This document shows, one piece after another, positions 47,185 through 57,205 of a stretch of DNA of 64,000 nt (position 1 is the first letter of the stretch; each line of letters starts with the position of its first letter). This stretch comes from Stentor roeselii. Taxonomy: Eukaryota > Ciliophora > Heterotrichea > Heterotrichida > Stentoridae. Location of the stretch: the NCBI GenBank assembly GCA_006503475.1, contig RSEH01000069.1:62001-126000 (forward strand), written 5' to 3'. The position numbers and the translations under genes are program-made. Below the pieces are notes generated by a model. The model was not told where the DNA came from and ran no database searches. It saw only the letters and a list, made by a program, of their open reading frames with translations.

Positions 47185-48243
47185 ATGTCTACAAATCGAA
47201 ATACTGATTCTGTTATAGCTGATATTAGTGTGGGTGATGAAGAATCTCGAAGAATAGAAGATATTCGATGTTATGAACTAAAGACATCTCGAAGCACTAG
47301 CCAAATTTATTTATTAGAGGTAAGTGCTAAAGAAAATAATCAAAACTTTGAAAATTTCTTAAGCCAAAGTTCAAATCTTTCGAGAATACCCTGTGCTCGA
47401 AATGAAATCAATAAAACATTTAAGTTCTTGTTTTATGAAAATCGTTTTCAAACAAAACAACTGGAAAGTATTGTTGAATCTTTCAAAAAAAATTATAATT
47501 TTATAGAGTCTGAAGTTTTAAATCTTCTTAAAGAACAACTTCTGTTCGATATTCAAGCCATGGGATTCAAAAATACTAAAACAAAAACAGAAGGAAAAAA
47601 GTGACTTTTTTATATGGAATCAACGACAACTGCAATAATTTAAACCCTAAAGTATCTTCTTTTCCGATATTGATGGTAGTTAATTCAAATTTCATTGAAC
47701 TAAAAATCATTTTTGCAGTTGACTGTAAACTTGGAATTTTTGTTGATCAAAAACTCCTGAAATCAACTAATTTATCTTCTTTGTATCTTATGGACAAAAA
47801 ACAAAGTAGTATCAGTGAAAATTTGCCGATAAAATCAAAATTTTCAAAATCTTCTAAACTGAAAACTATGAGCTTAGATTATGGAAGTTTTTATTATTTG
47901 AAGCTTGTTCTTTTACTGATAAAAGAAGTAAACAAGTACCTAGAACCATGGAGGTTTGTTTTTGATTTTAACAAAAATCAAATTTATTGCAGATTAGTGA
48001 CCAGGGTGTTGTTTCCTTTGAATTTAAATAGACATTTACCTCAAAACTTAACAAGCGAAGGAATCGTTTATTTTACTTCAGTGGCTTATGGACTTTACCT
48101 GATTTACGATATGGAACAAAAAGGAATATAGATCGAAAAGGATAAGTTAGGAGAATGGATCAAGAATCTTGTTGAAGACATTAAAACAAAGCTAAAAAAA
48201 CCGATAACTCCCTTTTGTTTAGGAGAAACTCAAAGTAGTAATT
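47185..48243 (+). pseudogene. Decayed tandem copy of the 788-aa gene at 49026
   Basis: Two open stretches in different frames (from the ATG at 47185 to about 47604, then about 47601-48131), plus a further ~110 bases beyond a stop, align in order with the first ~350 residues of the intact downstream protein. Shared runs include KNYNF, FAVDC, KSTNLSS, KTMSLDYG and NRHLPQNLTSEGI. By eye the nucleotide match is high (roughly 85-90% in the best parts), implying a fairly recent duplication. The frame is broken at least twice and the C-terminal half is missing, so it is unlikely to make the full protein. A short N-terminal product remains possible. Confidence 0.82.
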
Positions 48244-49025
48244 AAAATTTGAATTAAAAACTAAATGTATTGCTATTATTATGATTCTGTAATATTAAAT
48301 TTCAATATAGTTTTTCAAAAAAATGAATAGAGATCTAGATATCTATCATCATCTCTTATAAGATATAGAAATTGAATTTCAAGGGAAATTAATTAAATTT
48401 ATGATTGAATATAGTAAATTTTATTTTTGATATTACTTAAGCTATAACGAAACAAATGCATTCTGGTTAAATCTACTTATCAGTGAACTATTCAAAATGC
48501 AATTCAAAGATACCTTAAGTTCCATATTTCATCAATTTAAAATCTTTAAAAATAAAATTAATACTCAGGTTAGGATCGATAATCTTATCAAAAAGTAAAT
48601 CTGCTTTAACCTTAACATATGCTTAAATATTATCACATGATATAATCTTATATATATCCTTAAATTTTATCAAGTCACAATACACCATATTAAAATATCA
48701 ATCGGAATGTAAAATCTTTCAAATATTGATTGAAAACATTCTTTTCTAGATACAACATTTCTTTAATCCTGAAAATAATGAAAATTTCTCTAATATAATA
48801 TCTTTTTGCTGAAAAGAATCAGTTAACAAGAGAATAATTGAAAAAGAAAACTTAAAGATATTATAAACTTGAAAATTGATTAACTTTTCATTGAAAAATT
48901 GCAAACTTCTAAAATAACCTTCTAAAGTCAAGCTTCAAATATCAACAAGAAACGCTTAAATTTACCAGGTACCAAAAAAGTTATGTTCATTTGTAGAAAT
49001 TCTTAAATAATAAAAGTTCTAATAA
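48244..49025. other. AT-rich spacer with no clear gene
   Basis: About 780 bases of very AT-rich DNA between the decayed copy and the intact gene. No ORF with an ATG and coding-like character is seen. One frame from 48323 to 48598 (MNRDLDIYHHLL...NLIKK) reads through with only two stops and may be an old coding remnant. Confidence 0.5.
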
Positions 49026-51392
49026 ATGTCAAAGCCGATACTCCACCCGGTTCCCATTGAGGGACAACACGTCTCTTACAGAGAATCCAGTGGAAAGGAT
49101 AACAATCAGTATTACGGACCAAAGCAATATCAAATTAATAGTCAAATTTATATCACAGAGGTCTTGGCCAATCAAAATAACCAAACCTTCGAAAATTTCT
49201 TAAAACAAACTTCAAATCTTTCCAGAATCCCCTTTATTCGATGTGAAAACAAGAAAACTTTAAATATCTTGTTTTATGAAAATCGTTGTCAAACAAAACA
49301 ACTGGAAAATATTGTTGAATCTATTTATAAAAATTATAATTTTAAAGACTCTGAAGTTTTAAATCATCTTAAAGAGCAAATTCTTTTTGGTATTCAAGCC
49401 ATGGGATTCAAAAATACAAAAATTAATGCAGAAGAAAAAAAAGTGACTTTTTTATATGCAATCAACGATAATTGCAATAATTTAAATTCTAAAGTGTCTA
49501 CTTTCCCGATATTGATGGCAGTTAATTCTAAATTTATTGAACTGAAAATCATTTTTGCAGTTGACTGTAAACCTGGAATTTTTGTTGATCAAGGACTTCT
49601 AAAATCAACAAATTTATCTTCTTTGTTTCTTATGGACAAAAAACATAAAAATATCAGTAACATCTTACCAATAACATCAAAATTTTCAAACTCTCAGAAA
49701 CTAAAAACTATGAGCTTAGATTATGGACCTTTTTATTATTTGAAACTTGTTCTTTTCCTGATAAAAGAAGTAAACAAGCATCTCAAAGCATGGAAGTTTG
49801 TTTTTGATTTTAACAAAAATCAAATTTATTGCAGATTAGTGACCAGGGTGTTGTTTCCTTTGACTTTAAATAGACATTTACCTCAAAATTTAACAAGTGA
49901 AGGAATTATTTATTTTACTTCAGTGGCTCATGGACTTTACCTGATTTATGATATGAAACAAAAAGGGGTATGGATTGAAAGGGATAAAGTAGGAGAATGG
50001 ATGAAGAATCTTGTTGAAGATATTAAAAATAAGCTAAAAAAACCGATTATTCCTTTTTCATTAGAAGATACTCAAAGCAATAAAAAACATTTTTCTATTA
50101 ACCTTCAAAGCGATAAGGACATTTTTCGGATTTTAGAAAAACAAAAAAAATGTAAAAAAATCTTCTTTTGTGGAAATCCGACTAAGGGAGCAAATGAAGA
50201 TATAATTATTTTTATAAACCCAAGCGATGTGAATTTAGATAAAAATATAGCAGATCAAGATATTAATATTAAAATAATGAACCAGATTAGGAAACTATAC
50301 AAAGAACTTTACACCAATAGTATTATTTTAGATTTTAATGATTTAAAAGAAAACTTTTGCATAACAAATAAACATATTTTTTATAAGTATACAAAAAATT
50401 TAAGTGACATTTTAAGGATTCAAAATAAACATGACGATGAATATAAAGAAAAATATAATAATATAGAGAGAATTATAAATGGATTATATAAAAATATTAT
50501 TTATGAGAATAATTTCTCAGAACTGAATGATTTAAAAATAAATGATTATATTCCTAATTCTGGAAAATATAGAGGAATGAAAGTATTGGAGATACATTTA
50601 AAATATTTAAATGCTGAACCCCAATCCTCAGAAATATATTCAGAATTGGATCAAATTGAAGAAAATGAAAAAGATATAAAAAATAAAAATAAAGTCACAT
50701 TTGATAGACTTATGTTAAACAGTAAATACTTTTACAAACCTATAAACCGTCATATTGGTTATATAAAGTCCGGGATTATTCTAGTCGAGGACTATGGAAT
50801 AAAATTTTCAGATATAGCGATTCATGGTATGAATAATAAAAACTTAGAAAGAAGTAAAAATTTTAGAAAACATAAATCAAAAATAGATGATATAAATTTA
50901 TATTTATCAAGCATAAAAAATTATAAAATTGTTCCAATTCAGGATTGTTCATATCTGAAAATTTATCGAGCTCCTAATTCTACAATTGATCTTCAAAACC
51001 TGAAACCTAAATGGAAAGTTAATATTAAATTTGATATTTTATCAAGATTTGAAGAAAAACCTACTACCGAGGTATATTTGAAAAACTTAGAAAATGTCAA
51101 AGAAATTAGGAAATTGAGAGTTCCTGCTTGGCTAGATTATAATCCTTTGATAATTTTAACAGCACTAAACGAAAGTAATTATATTTTGATGAAAAAAGAT
51201 GACTTTAATGAAAAGATAAGAATTTTTACGGATGAGGCTTCTGAATTCTTTAGGAGTTTAGAAGAAAAAAGGATTAAAGGATCAAAGGATAACTATATTT
51301 TTGGAGAAAATAATAATGGTTTTCCAAGCATTATTTTATATGGAGAAATTTTTAAGAATCTAGATAAGGGTATTAATATTAAACAGAAATAA
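49026..51392 (+). CDS. 788-aa protein of unknown function in AT-rich island
   Basis: A single uninterrupted frame starting MSKPILHPVPIEGQ. There is no signal peptide, TM segment or recognised domain. The protein is rich in Lys, Asn and Ile, reflecting base composition much AT-richer than its neighbours. The N-terminal half (to about residue 350) is also present in the decayed copy just upstream, showing this is a duplicating family. A later stretch, YIKSGIILVEDYGIKFSDIAIHGMNN, looks folded. The composition suggests either relaxed constraint or relatively recent arrival. I do not recognise it as viral, transposon or toxin, and its function is open. Confidence 0.72.
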   Translation: MSKPILHPVPIEGQHVSYRESSGKDNNQYYGPKQYQINSQIYITEVLANQNNQTFENFLKQTSNLSRIPFIRCENKKTLNILFYENRCQTKQLENIVESIYKNYNFKDSEVLNHLKEQILFGIQAMGFKNTKINAEEKKVTFLYAINDNCNNLNSKVSTFPILMAVNSKFIELKIIFAVDCKPGIFVDQGLLKSTNLSSLFLMDKKHKNISNILPITSKFSNSQKLKTMSLDYGPFYYLKLVLFLIKEVNKHLKAWKFVFDFNKNQIYCRLVTRVLFPLTLNRHLPQNLTSEGIIYFTSVAHGLYLIYDMKQKGVWIERDKVGEWMKNLVEDIKNKLKKPIIPFSLEDTQSNKKHFSINLQSDKDIFRILEKQKKCKKIFFCGNPTKGANEDIIIFINPSDVNLDKNIADQDINIKIMNQIRKLYKELYTNSIILDFNDLKENFCITNKHIFYKYTKNLSDILRIQNKHDDEYKEKYNNIERIINGLYKNIIYENNFSELNDLKINDYIPNSGKYRGMKVLEIHLKYLNAEPQSSEIYSELDQIEENEKDIKNKNKVTFDRLMLNSKYFYKPINRHIGYIKSGIILVEDYGIKFSDIAIHGMNNKNLERSKNFRKHKSKIDDINLYLSSIKNYKIVPIQDCSYLKIYRAPNSTIDLQNLKPKWKVNIKFDILSRFEEKPTTEVYLKNLENVKEIRKLRVPAWLDYNPLIILTALNESNYILMKKDDFNEKIRIFTDEASEFFRSLEEKRIKGSKDNYIFGENNNGFPSIILYGEIFKNLDKGINIKQK

Positions 51393-51764
51393 CTGAAGAA
51401 AGGCATAAATATATAAAATAATTAATAGTGATATATAATTGCTATTATTCCTTGCATGTACAACGTTTTACTCTATTCTCTCACTTATTTCCAACATAAT
51501 TCAAATGAAAATTCTTATTATATTAAAATACAGTAAAACACAATTCACATTCTCTAAAGACTTCCATAATCCTAAAATTCACAAAAGCTAAATTTATTAA
51601 ACTTATAATTAAAAATAATAATCTTCATCCTTTAATATTCCACCTAAAATCTACAAAATTAAAAATATAATCTTCAAATAAAAAATCCTTATTTCCACCT
51701 CTCCAACATTTCACCACCCACTAAAAAATCCCCATAAAAAAAGATAACTATTCAATAATCCAAA
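51393..51764. other. Intergenic, convergent 3' ends
   Basis: AT-rich spacer between the 788-aa gene and the RING gene. I see no gene, RNA or repeat. G is scarce on the plus strand from about 51480 onward. Confidence 0.55.
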
Positions 51765-52616
51765 TCAACTAAAACTAACACCAAAAGTCGCTTCAATCCT
51801 AACCTGACAAGCCGAGCACAACTTTTCATTTCCATTCCAAGGTCCAATATCCATTTTGAAGTTATTGACAAGACAATTCTGACAAACTTCTACATGTCCA
51901 CAAGGTAAAAACATAATATTTTTAAACTCATTCATACAACACCCACAATACAAATTTCTTTGATCAACAGTCTCATCATGTAAATTTTCAATTTCCTGTA
52001 CTTTCCTCCTGACACTGCTTTCAATTTTTCTTTTCTTTTCCTTTACTTTTTCATTTTCATAGTCAAAATACTGAATCGCGTCTTTACTATGACTGATCGA
52101 TTTGCTTATTTTTTCCTCTTCAACCGCCAGTCTTTTCAGCAGTCCTTCCATTTGATTCTTGACACTTCTCAGTTGATTGATATGCTCTAAGCAAAAGTCT
52201 ACTTTATTATGAGTCAATTCATCAATTGTAAAGCAAAACATGCCGAAGCTCTTCGAGCCGAGGTCCAAAGAACTGATGACAGGGTCTGAGCCGAGGATTA
52301 AGAAATAAATCAACTCGTAGTTAGTTTCTGGACTGTCGCAAATAATCATCAGTCCTTTTTTCAAGTCTTTCAGGTTTGTGTTGTTTTGAGCTTCGAACTC
52401 TTCGAAGAATTTTAAAGATTTTTCGTCGTTTTGGATACTCAGAACACTGATGCAGTGTGAAAGGAAGTCTTCTTTGAAGAAGGATGAAAAGTCAGATGTC
52501 TCGGTCACTGAATGGACTTCGAGAATGTTGATTAAACTGTGAACTCTGTTGTATTTTGCGGTTAACTTCACGGAATGGTTTTGTAGTTGAAGCTCGATGT
52601 AAGTTTTTCCTATCAT
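51765..52616 (-). CDS. C-terminal RING-finger protein (probable E3 ubiquitin ligase)
   Basis: A 283-aa protein. A C3HC4 RING spans about residues 224-271 (CGCC...CGHVEVCQNC...CSAC), close to the C-terminus as in MULAN/IAP-type and LOG2/MGRN-type ligases. A coiled-coil helix of about 75 residues precedes it (HINQLRSVKNQMEGLL...KVKEKKRKIESSV). The N-terminal ~130 residues are a beta/alpha domain I do not recognise. E2-binding and ubiquitin-ligase activity are inferred from the RING. The ATG at 52616 is the first in frame. Confidence 0.83.
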   Translation of the reverse strand: MIGKTYIELQLQNHSVKLTAKYNRVHSLINILEVHSVTETSDFSSFFKEDFLSHCISVLSIQNDEKSLKFFEEFEAQNNTNLKDLKKGLMIICDSPETNYELIYFLILGSDPVISSLDLGSKSFGMFCFTIDELTHNKVDFCLEHINQLRSVKNQMEGLLKRLAVEEEKISKSISHSKDAIQYFDYENEKVKEKKRKIESSVRRKVQEIENLHDETVDQRNLYCGCCMNEFKNIMFLPCGHVEVCQNCLVNNFKMDIGPWNGNEKLCSACQVRIEATFGVSFS

Positions 52617-53131
52617 TTGTATTGAATTAAGGTTAATGGTCGAGATTGAAGTGAATATTCTGATTTTTGTTTGGAGATTTGGAATGGGTTTAGAAGGGTT
52701 GATGAGAAGGAAAAGTTTAGTAAATCAATAAGTTGAATGAATTTATATGGGTGGATCATTTAGGACTGTGGAGTTTTGAGATTTTATAAAATCAAAGAAA
52801 ATATATTATTAAAAATATTAGATTGGATGAAAAAAGGCTTTTTTAGGGGAAAAAAATTAACTTAGGATTTGGATCATTATATTGAAGAATTATTTCAAGT
52901 TTTTTGATGTTATCTCTTGTTCTTCATAAGTTTAAGTAGTGTTTAATTGTTCATTAAAGAGTTAAACAATTTCATACGATTTTATCATCAATATAAAACA
53001 TAAACAAATATTAAAGCTGAAATATAAACTTACATATTCAATAAACCCTTAAACTTCATCCCAGTTGATAAAATCTCAGTAAATCTTTACATAATAAATC
53101 ATTATTTTTTATATACCCAATCAAAATACTA
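52617..53131. other. Intergenic between divergent genes
   Basis: A 515-base AT-rich region upstream of both the RING gene (-) and the transporter (+). No ORF or RNA gene is seen. The left part is G/T-biased on the plus strand, and the last ~130 bases before the transporter are C/A-biased. Confidence 0.55.
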
Positions 53132-54583
53132 ATGGCCCTTCAAATAAACCGTGAGTCAATTGACGAGCCCCTTGCAGAACCAGAGCAATTCACTCTTATA
53201 ACTGGTTATATTTTCGCAATAAACTCAGTAATCGGAGCAGGTTTTCTCAGCATTCCCTGGGCTTACGAAAATTCAGGATGGTTATTTTCACTGATCTTCC
53301 AACTCTGTGTAGCGATCCACAGTTTATACCTCCTTCTACAGCTACTCGAGATGATGAGCAGAGCAGAAGTCCTTCTGCGAATGACAGAGTCATCAAAGGA
53401 CATTCATTCTATTTCCTTAAAGCAATTATTTAAATCAACAAAAACGGAAGACTTGATGTTGCCTCCTCATCTAATTCCAACAATTACCACTCGAGTAATA
53501 AACATTTCTGACATCGTCAAAATAGTTTTCGGTGAAAAATTAGGTTTCTTTTATGTTATCATTACAGGATTATTCGGTTTAGGTGCTTTAGTAGCTTATT
53601 CTGCTATTTTTGCCAGTTCTTTCGTGTCAAATGTGCCTTTAGGACCATTGGAAACTTGTGATATTTACGAATCTTCAGAGTTTTTCAGTTCTTGTCGAGT
53701 TAAATACTGGGTTTTTCTTACAATTTTTTTCGTTTTTACCCTTTATATGACTATGAATGGGATACAAGAACAGAAGACTGTGCAGTATTTGATGTCTGTT
53801 CTTCGATTTGTAGTGATTTTTCTGATTATTGTCACTTGTATCTACTCGATGTCGAATAGTTCTAGCTTAGAAGACGACTCTTCGAATAGGCCCAGGTTTC
53901 CTTCAGCTGTGAAAAATAAAAATATTGGCCATGCGATTCCAATCATTTTGTTTGCAACTTGTTATCATACTCAGGTACCTTCTATCTCGCACTTGGTTAA
54001 GGATAAGAAAAAAAATCTGAAAAAAATTCATTTGGCTTCAATTTTTACTTGCTGTTTTTTTTATGTTTTATTGGGGATTATTACTTCCACGGTTATTGAA
54101 AATGTGCCAAGCATGGTTTCGATGAGTTATCGCAATTACTCGGCTGGACACTCATCTGCAGAAAGACCTGCTTGGACTTACATAATTGAATATATAATAT
54201 TGATATCTCCTGCCTTAGATGTTATGACAACTTTTCCAGTATTCGCTTTAGCCATATCCAGTTCCTTAGTTAGCTGGAAATATGAAGGAAATATTGACCT
54301 TGTTGAAAAGAAAGTGTTGCTTTCATTTCGGTTTTTTGTTGTATTTATCCCGATTTTTATTAGTTTTTTCGTTTTTGACTTGGGACAAATACTAGACTGG
54401 GCTGGATTGTTAGCATTTATTGTGATTCACATTCCAATACCTCTTTTACATACAGGAATTAGACATTTGGTTCAGGGAAGATCAGATTTTGATGTTTGGG
54501 GAGCTTATTGGGTTAATTTGATTTTATCTTTTGTTGCTTTTGCTTTGCTGATGGTTGTTGTAGTTATGAATTTACTAGACTAA
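53132..54583 (+). CDS. Amino-acid transporter, AAAP (SLC36/SLC38-like) family
   Basis: A 483-aa polytopic membrane protein with about 11 hydrophobic helices. The first helix carries the family signature INSVIGAGFLSIPWAYENSGW (the unwound-helix GAG motif that contacts substrate and sodium or proton). Later segments include GHAIPIILFATCYHTQVPSI and FPVFALAISSSLVSW. A large loop between helices contains an ICHS-type variable region with cysteines (ETCDIYESSEFFSSC) that may form a disulfide. It probably moves neutral amino acids across the plasma or lysosomal membrane. The exact substrate is not readable. No intron. Confidence 0.88.
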   Translation: MALQINRESIDEPLAEPEQFTLITGYIFAINSVIGAGFLSIPWAYENSGWLFSLIFQLCVAIHSLYLLLQLLEMMSRAEVLLRMTESSKDIHSISLKQLFKSTKTEDLMLPPHLIPTITTRVINISDIVKIVFGEKLGFFYVIITGLFGLGALVAYSAIFASSFVSNVPLGPLETCDIYESSEFFSSCRVKYWVFLTIFFVFTLYMTMNGIQEQKTVQYLMSVLRFVVIFLIIVTCIYSMSNSSSLEDDSSNRPRFPSAVKNKNIGHAIPIILFATCYHTQVPSISHLVKDKKKNLKKIHLASIFTCCFFYVLLGIITSTVIENVPSMVSMSYRNYSAGHSSAERPAWTYIIEYIILISPALDVMTTFPVFALAISSSLVSWKYEGNIDLVEKKVLLSFRFFVVFIPIFISFFVFDLGQILDWAGLLAFIVIHIPIPLLHTGIRHLVQGRSDFDVWGAYWVNLILSFVAFALLMVVVVMNLLD

Positions 54584-55173
54584 ATTAATTATTAAGTGAA
54601 CAGGATTTTTTTTAAAGGGTCCTTGAAATTGTGAGACTTTGGGGAAATTATTAATGTATATCTGGATTGAATGATTAATAATGAATATATTTACTTATTT
54701 AGGATTAATTGTTTGATAGAAGAACAGTTTGATAATCGTATGTAGTGATTGTCTTTAGTAGGTTTCAATTCTTATAAATTAACTTTTGTTATCAATCCTA
54801 GAATTAATCATCGATTATTAATACAAATCAACTTTAATAATGAATAACAAAAATCATGAAATCCTCCTAATCTCAAAAATTTCCTAAACCTACTCCTCCT
54901 CTTTCCAAATTTTCAAATTCTCTAAAATATCCAAAAACCTAAAATAATCCAAATAAACCCCATACCTCCTCAACCACTCCAACACTTTAAAATCCACCTA
55001 CCCAAGCCCATCCTCCTACAACCTTCTCCAAATAAAACCCTTAAAACCTTCCATCCGATCCAAATCCCAAAAAAAAAACCAATCAAAAAAATTCCCTTAA
55101 ATTTCAATCGAATTTTCTTGAATCATCTCTCGCGTAATCCTCTTAAAGTCCCAAAAAATCGTGTCCATAAAAC
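54584..55173. other. Upstream region of eS4 with strong C-rich tract
   Basis: A 590-base non-coding stretch. About 54584-54840 is G/T-biased; from about 54880 the plus strand becomes extremely C-rich and G-poor (54961-55020 has 28 C and 1 G). The tract runs almost to the eS4 ATG and may include its promoter and 5' UTR. No ORF or RNA gene is seen. Confidence 0.55.
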
Positions 55174-55971
55174 ATGGCAAGAGGTCCTAAGAAGCACCTG
55201 AAGCGAGTGAATGCTCCTCACCACTGGATGCTGGGCAAAATGGGAGGCACCTGGGCACCCAGGCCTTCCACAGGTCCACACAAGCGGCGAGAATGCCTTC
55301 CTCTAGTCATTTGTCTTAGGAACAGATTAAAGTATGCACTAACTGCGAGAGAGGCCCGACTTATCATGATGGAAAAAGGAGGACACATTAGAGTTGATGG
55401 AAAACCAAGAACTGATATCAACTTCCCTGCTGGTTTCCAGGACGTCATCAGCATTACCACCACTAATGAGAACTTCAGACTTCTTTATGATGTCAAGGGC
55501 AGATTCGTACTTCATCCAATTGATTCAGATGAGGCTAAGTTCAAACTTTGCAAGGTCAAAAGTAGACTCGTTGCTCCTAACCATGTTCCTTACATTGTCA
55601 CTCATGATGGAAGAACTATTAGGTACCCTCACCCAGACATCAGAGTGAATGACTCAGTCAAATTAGACGTCACCAAGAACGAAGTGACAGACTTCGTGAG
55701 CTTCGAGCCAGGCAACCTAGTAATGATGACAGGAGGTAAGAACACTGGAAGAGTTGGAGTAATCAGCCACACCGAAAGACACGACGGAGGATTCGACATC
55801 GTGCACGTGAGAGACACTCACGGACATACATTCGCAACAAGGCTGACCTACGCATTCGTAATCGGTAAAGGAAAGAAGCCAGTGATCTCTCTTCCAAAAG
55901 GAGACGGTGTGAAAGAAAGCATTTTAGAGGAACAATCCCGAAGATTCCCAGATGCTGTGGCTAGTAGTTAA
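55174..55971 (+). CDS. RPS4: Small-subunit ribosomal protein eS4
   Basis: A 265-aa ribosomal protein of the 40S subunit. It opens with [25 protein letters not shown], diagnostic of eS4. It contains the S4-like RNA-binding segment ([20 protein letters not shown]), the central [13 protein letters not shown] region and a KOW motif ([18 protein letters not shown]). Length matches eukaryotic eS4 (about 263 aa). Codons are richer in C-ending forms than in neighbours, as expected for a highly expressed gene. No intron. Confidence 0.98.
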   Translation: MARGPKKHLKRVNAPHHWMLGKMGGTWAPRPSTGPHKRRECLPLVICLRNRLKYALTAREARLIMMEKGGHIRVDGKPRTDINFPAGFQDVISITTTNENFRLLYDVKGRFVLHPIDSDEAKFKLCKVKSRLVAPNHVPYIVTHDGRTIRYPHPDIRVNDSVKLDVTKNEVTDFVSFEPGNLVMMTGGKNTGRVGVISHTERHDGGFDIVHVRDTHGHTFATRLTYAFVIGKGKKPVISLPKGDGVKESILEEQSRRFPDAVASS

Positions 55972-56038
55972 GAATTAGTAAGGAAATCATCAAAACCCTT
56001 CATAATCCTCTAAATTCAATCATACAATCTTTATTCTA

Positions 56039-56734
56039 TTATCTACCCGACTTCCTCAACATCCAACTTGCACGTCTATCAAGAAACTGCACAACACCCT
56101 CCGGCAAGACCTGAGGATTCATATACAAAAAAATCGTAAGAAAAATAACACCCAGTGCTAAAGTCATCAACAAAAACCTGAAAATAACAGGCCATAAACC
56201 TTCTCTATTCTCTGATATTTCACAAAATTCTCCAGTTATTCCAACAGGACACTGACAAATTCCATCAACACAAATTCCTTTATTCTTACATCGACATTGA
56301 ATCTTTCCAACATTCACTAAAATATCAGCACAAGCAAATCGACTTCCAATATTTCCCTGAACTAAAAGTTGCAAAGTGCAAAATGAACAAACGAACTTTG
56401 AAGGGACTTGAAAAGAATGATGCTCGATTCCGACTGTCCTGGAACAGGGAAAACTTTGAAGGTCTCCAGGTTGACTTAAGACTTGAATGTACTTCGAAGG
56501 GTCTGCCTGGGGAAAGACTTTTAAAGAGCAGTTCGCTTTTAAGTCATTTTCAAGCACGTCAAAGCTGAGAGGTTCTAAAGACCCAAGAGATGTCAACAAG
56601 TGACTCTCGCCTCCCTCGTTCGCCTTGCATGGACTTGAAGAGAGACTATCTCGGAAGATGGGGGACAAGAGAATCAAGTCCTGAATGAAAAATACCTGCG
56701 CCATTGAGGACAGAAGGGTAAAAAAAAGAAACAT
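56039..56734 (-). CDS. EGF-domain type I membrane protein
   Basis: A 231-aa protein with an N-terminal signal peptide (MFLFFTLLSSMAQVFF), a Cys-containing ectodomain and one EGF-like module at about residues 147-171 (CRCKNKGICVDGICQCPVGITGEFC). A TM helix follows at about 182-205 (PVIFRFLLMTLALGVIFLTIFLY) with a short basic cytoplasmic tail. It is probably a surface or endomembrane protein; no specific function is known. The 3' end lies 67 bases from the convergent eS4 gene. Confidence 0.75.
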   Translation of the reverse strand: MFLFFTLLSSMAQVFFIQDLILLSPIFRDSLSSSPCKANEGGESHLLTSLGSLEPLSFDVLENDLKANCSLKVFPQADPSKYIQVLSQPGDLQSFPCSRTVGIEHHSFQVPSKFVCSFCTLQLLVQGNIGSRFACADILVNVGKIQCRCKNKGICVDGICQCPVGITGEFCEISENREGLWPVIFRFLLMTLALGVIFLTIFLYMNPQVLPEGVVQFLDRRASWMLRKSGR

Positions 56735-56753
56735 TTTATTTTTTAGGAAAAAG

Positions 56754-57077
56754 TTAATCGTTCAGTGGTGAATGGTTTATGTAAAGATCTGGAAGGATTG
56801 AGATGCTTCGAGGTGCTCGCTTTGGAGATGCGATTGGCTTACTACATGAAAAAAAGTAACGTTTGAATAACTTTGGAAGGGCTGATGTTTCTAGTTGAAG
56901 GTCTAGGATTTTTAATGATGGATTTTTGGGAGAACGGAGAATGTGACGGTTTAACTTGAATGAGGGCTTCAGGATCGGGTTGTGGTAGATGTGCTCGAGT
57001 GGTTTGGCTTTTGGAACTGATAGACAGTGGACTCTTTTTGGAGATTTTTCAAAGTAAAATGATTGTTTGTTTAGCAT
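56754..57077 (-). CDS. Small basic protein, 107 aa
   Basis: A 107-aa ATG-started frame (MLNKQSFYFEKSPKRVHC...) rich in Lys, Pro and Ser with repeated SPK/SPKR motifs. No domain is recognised. It ends 19 bases before the EGF-protein ATG on the same strand. No GT...AG 15-nt intron can join the two frames, so they are treated as separate genes. Support is limited to an open frame in an otherwise gene-dense region. Confidence 0.5.
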   Translation of the reverse strand: MLNKQSFYFEKSPKRVHCLSVPKAKPLEHIYHNPILKPSFKLNRHILRSPKNPSLKILDLQLETSALPKLFKRYFFSCSKPIASPKRAPRSISILPDLYINHSPLND

Positions 57078-57205
57078 TTTTATTTGGAAGGGTTGAAGAC
57101 TATTGCTTGTTTTGGGTTTAGGTTTGGAGAAGGGTAATTTTTAGTTTTTTATGAGGTTCTTTGAGAATCTCTGAGATGATAAAAGTTTTGTATTTCCTTA
57201 TAAAA

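Noticed and set aside
48244-49025. Transposon or virus-derived insertion in the AT-rich spacer
   Set aside because: No terminal repeats, target duplications, transposase, polymerase or capsid-like motif could be seen.
56735-56753. Fusion of the 107-aa frame and the EGF protein by a mini-intron
   Set aside because: No GT...AG segment of 15 or 16 nt spans the gap, and the EGF protein has its own signal peptide at its ATG.
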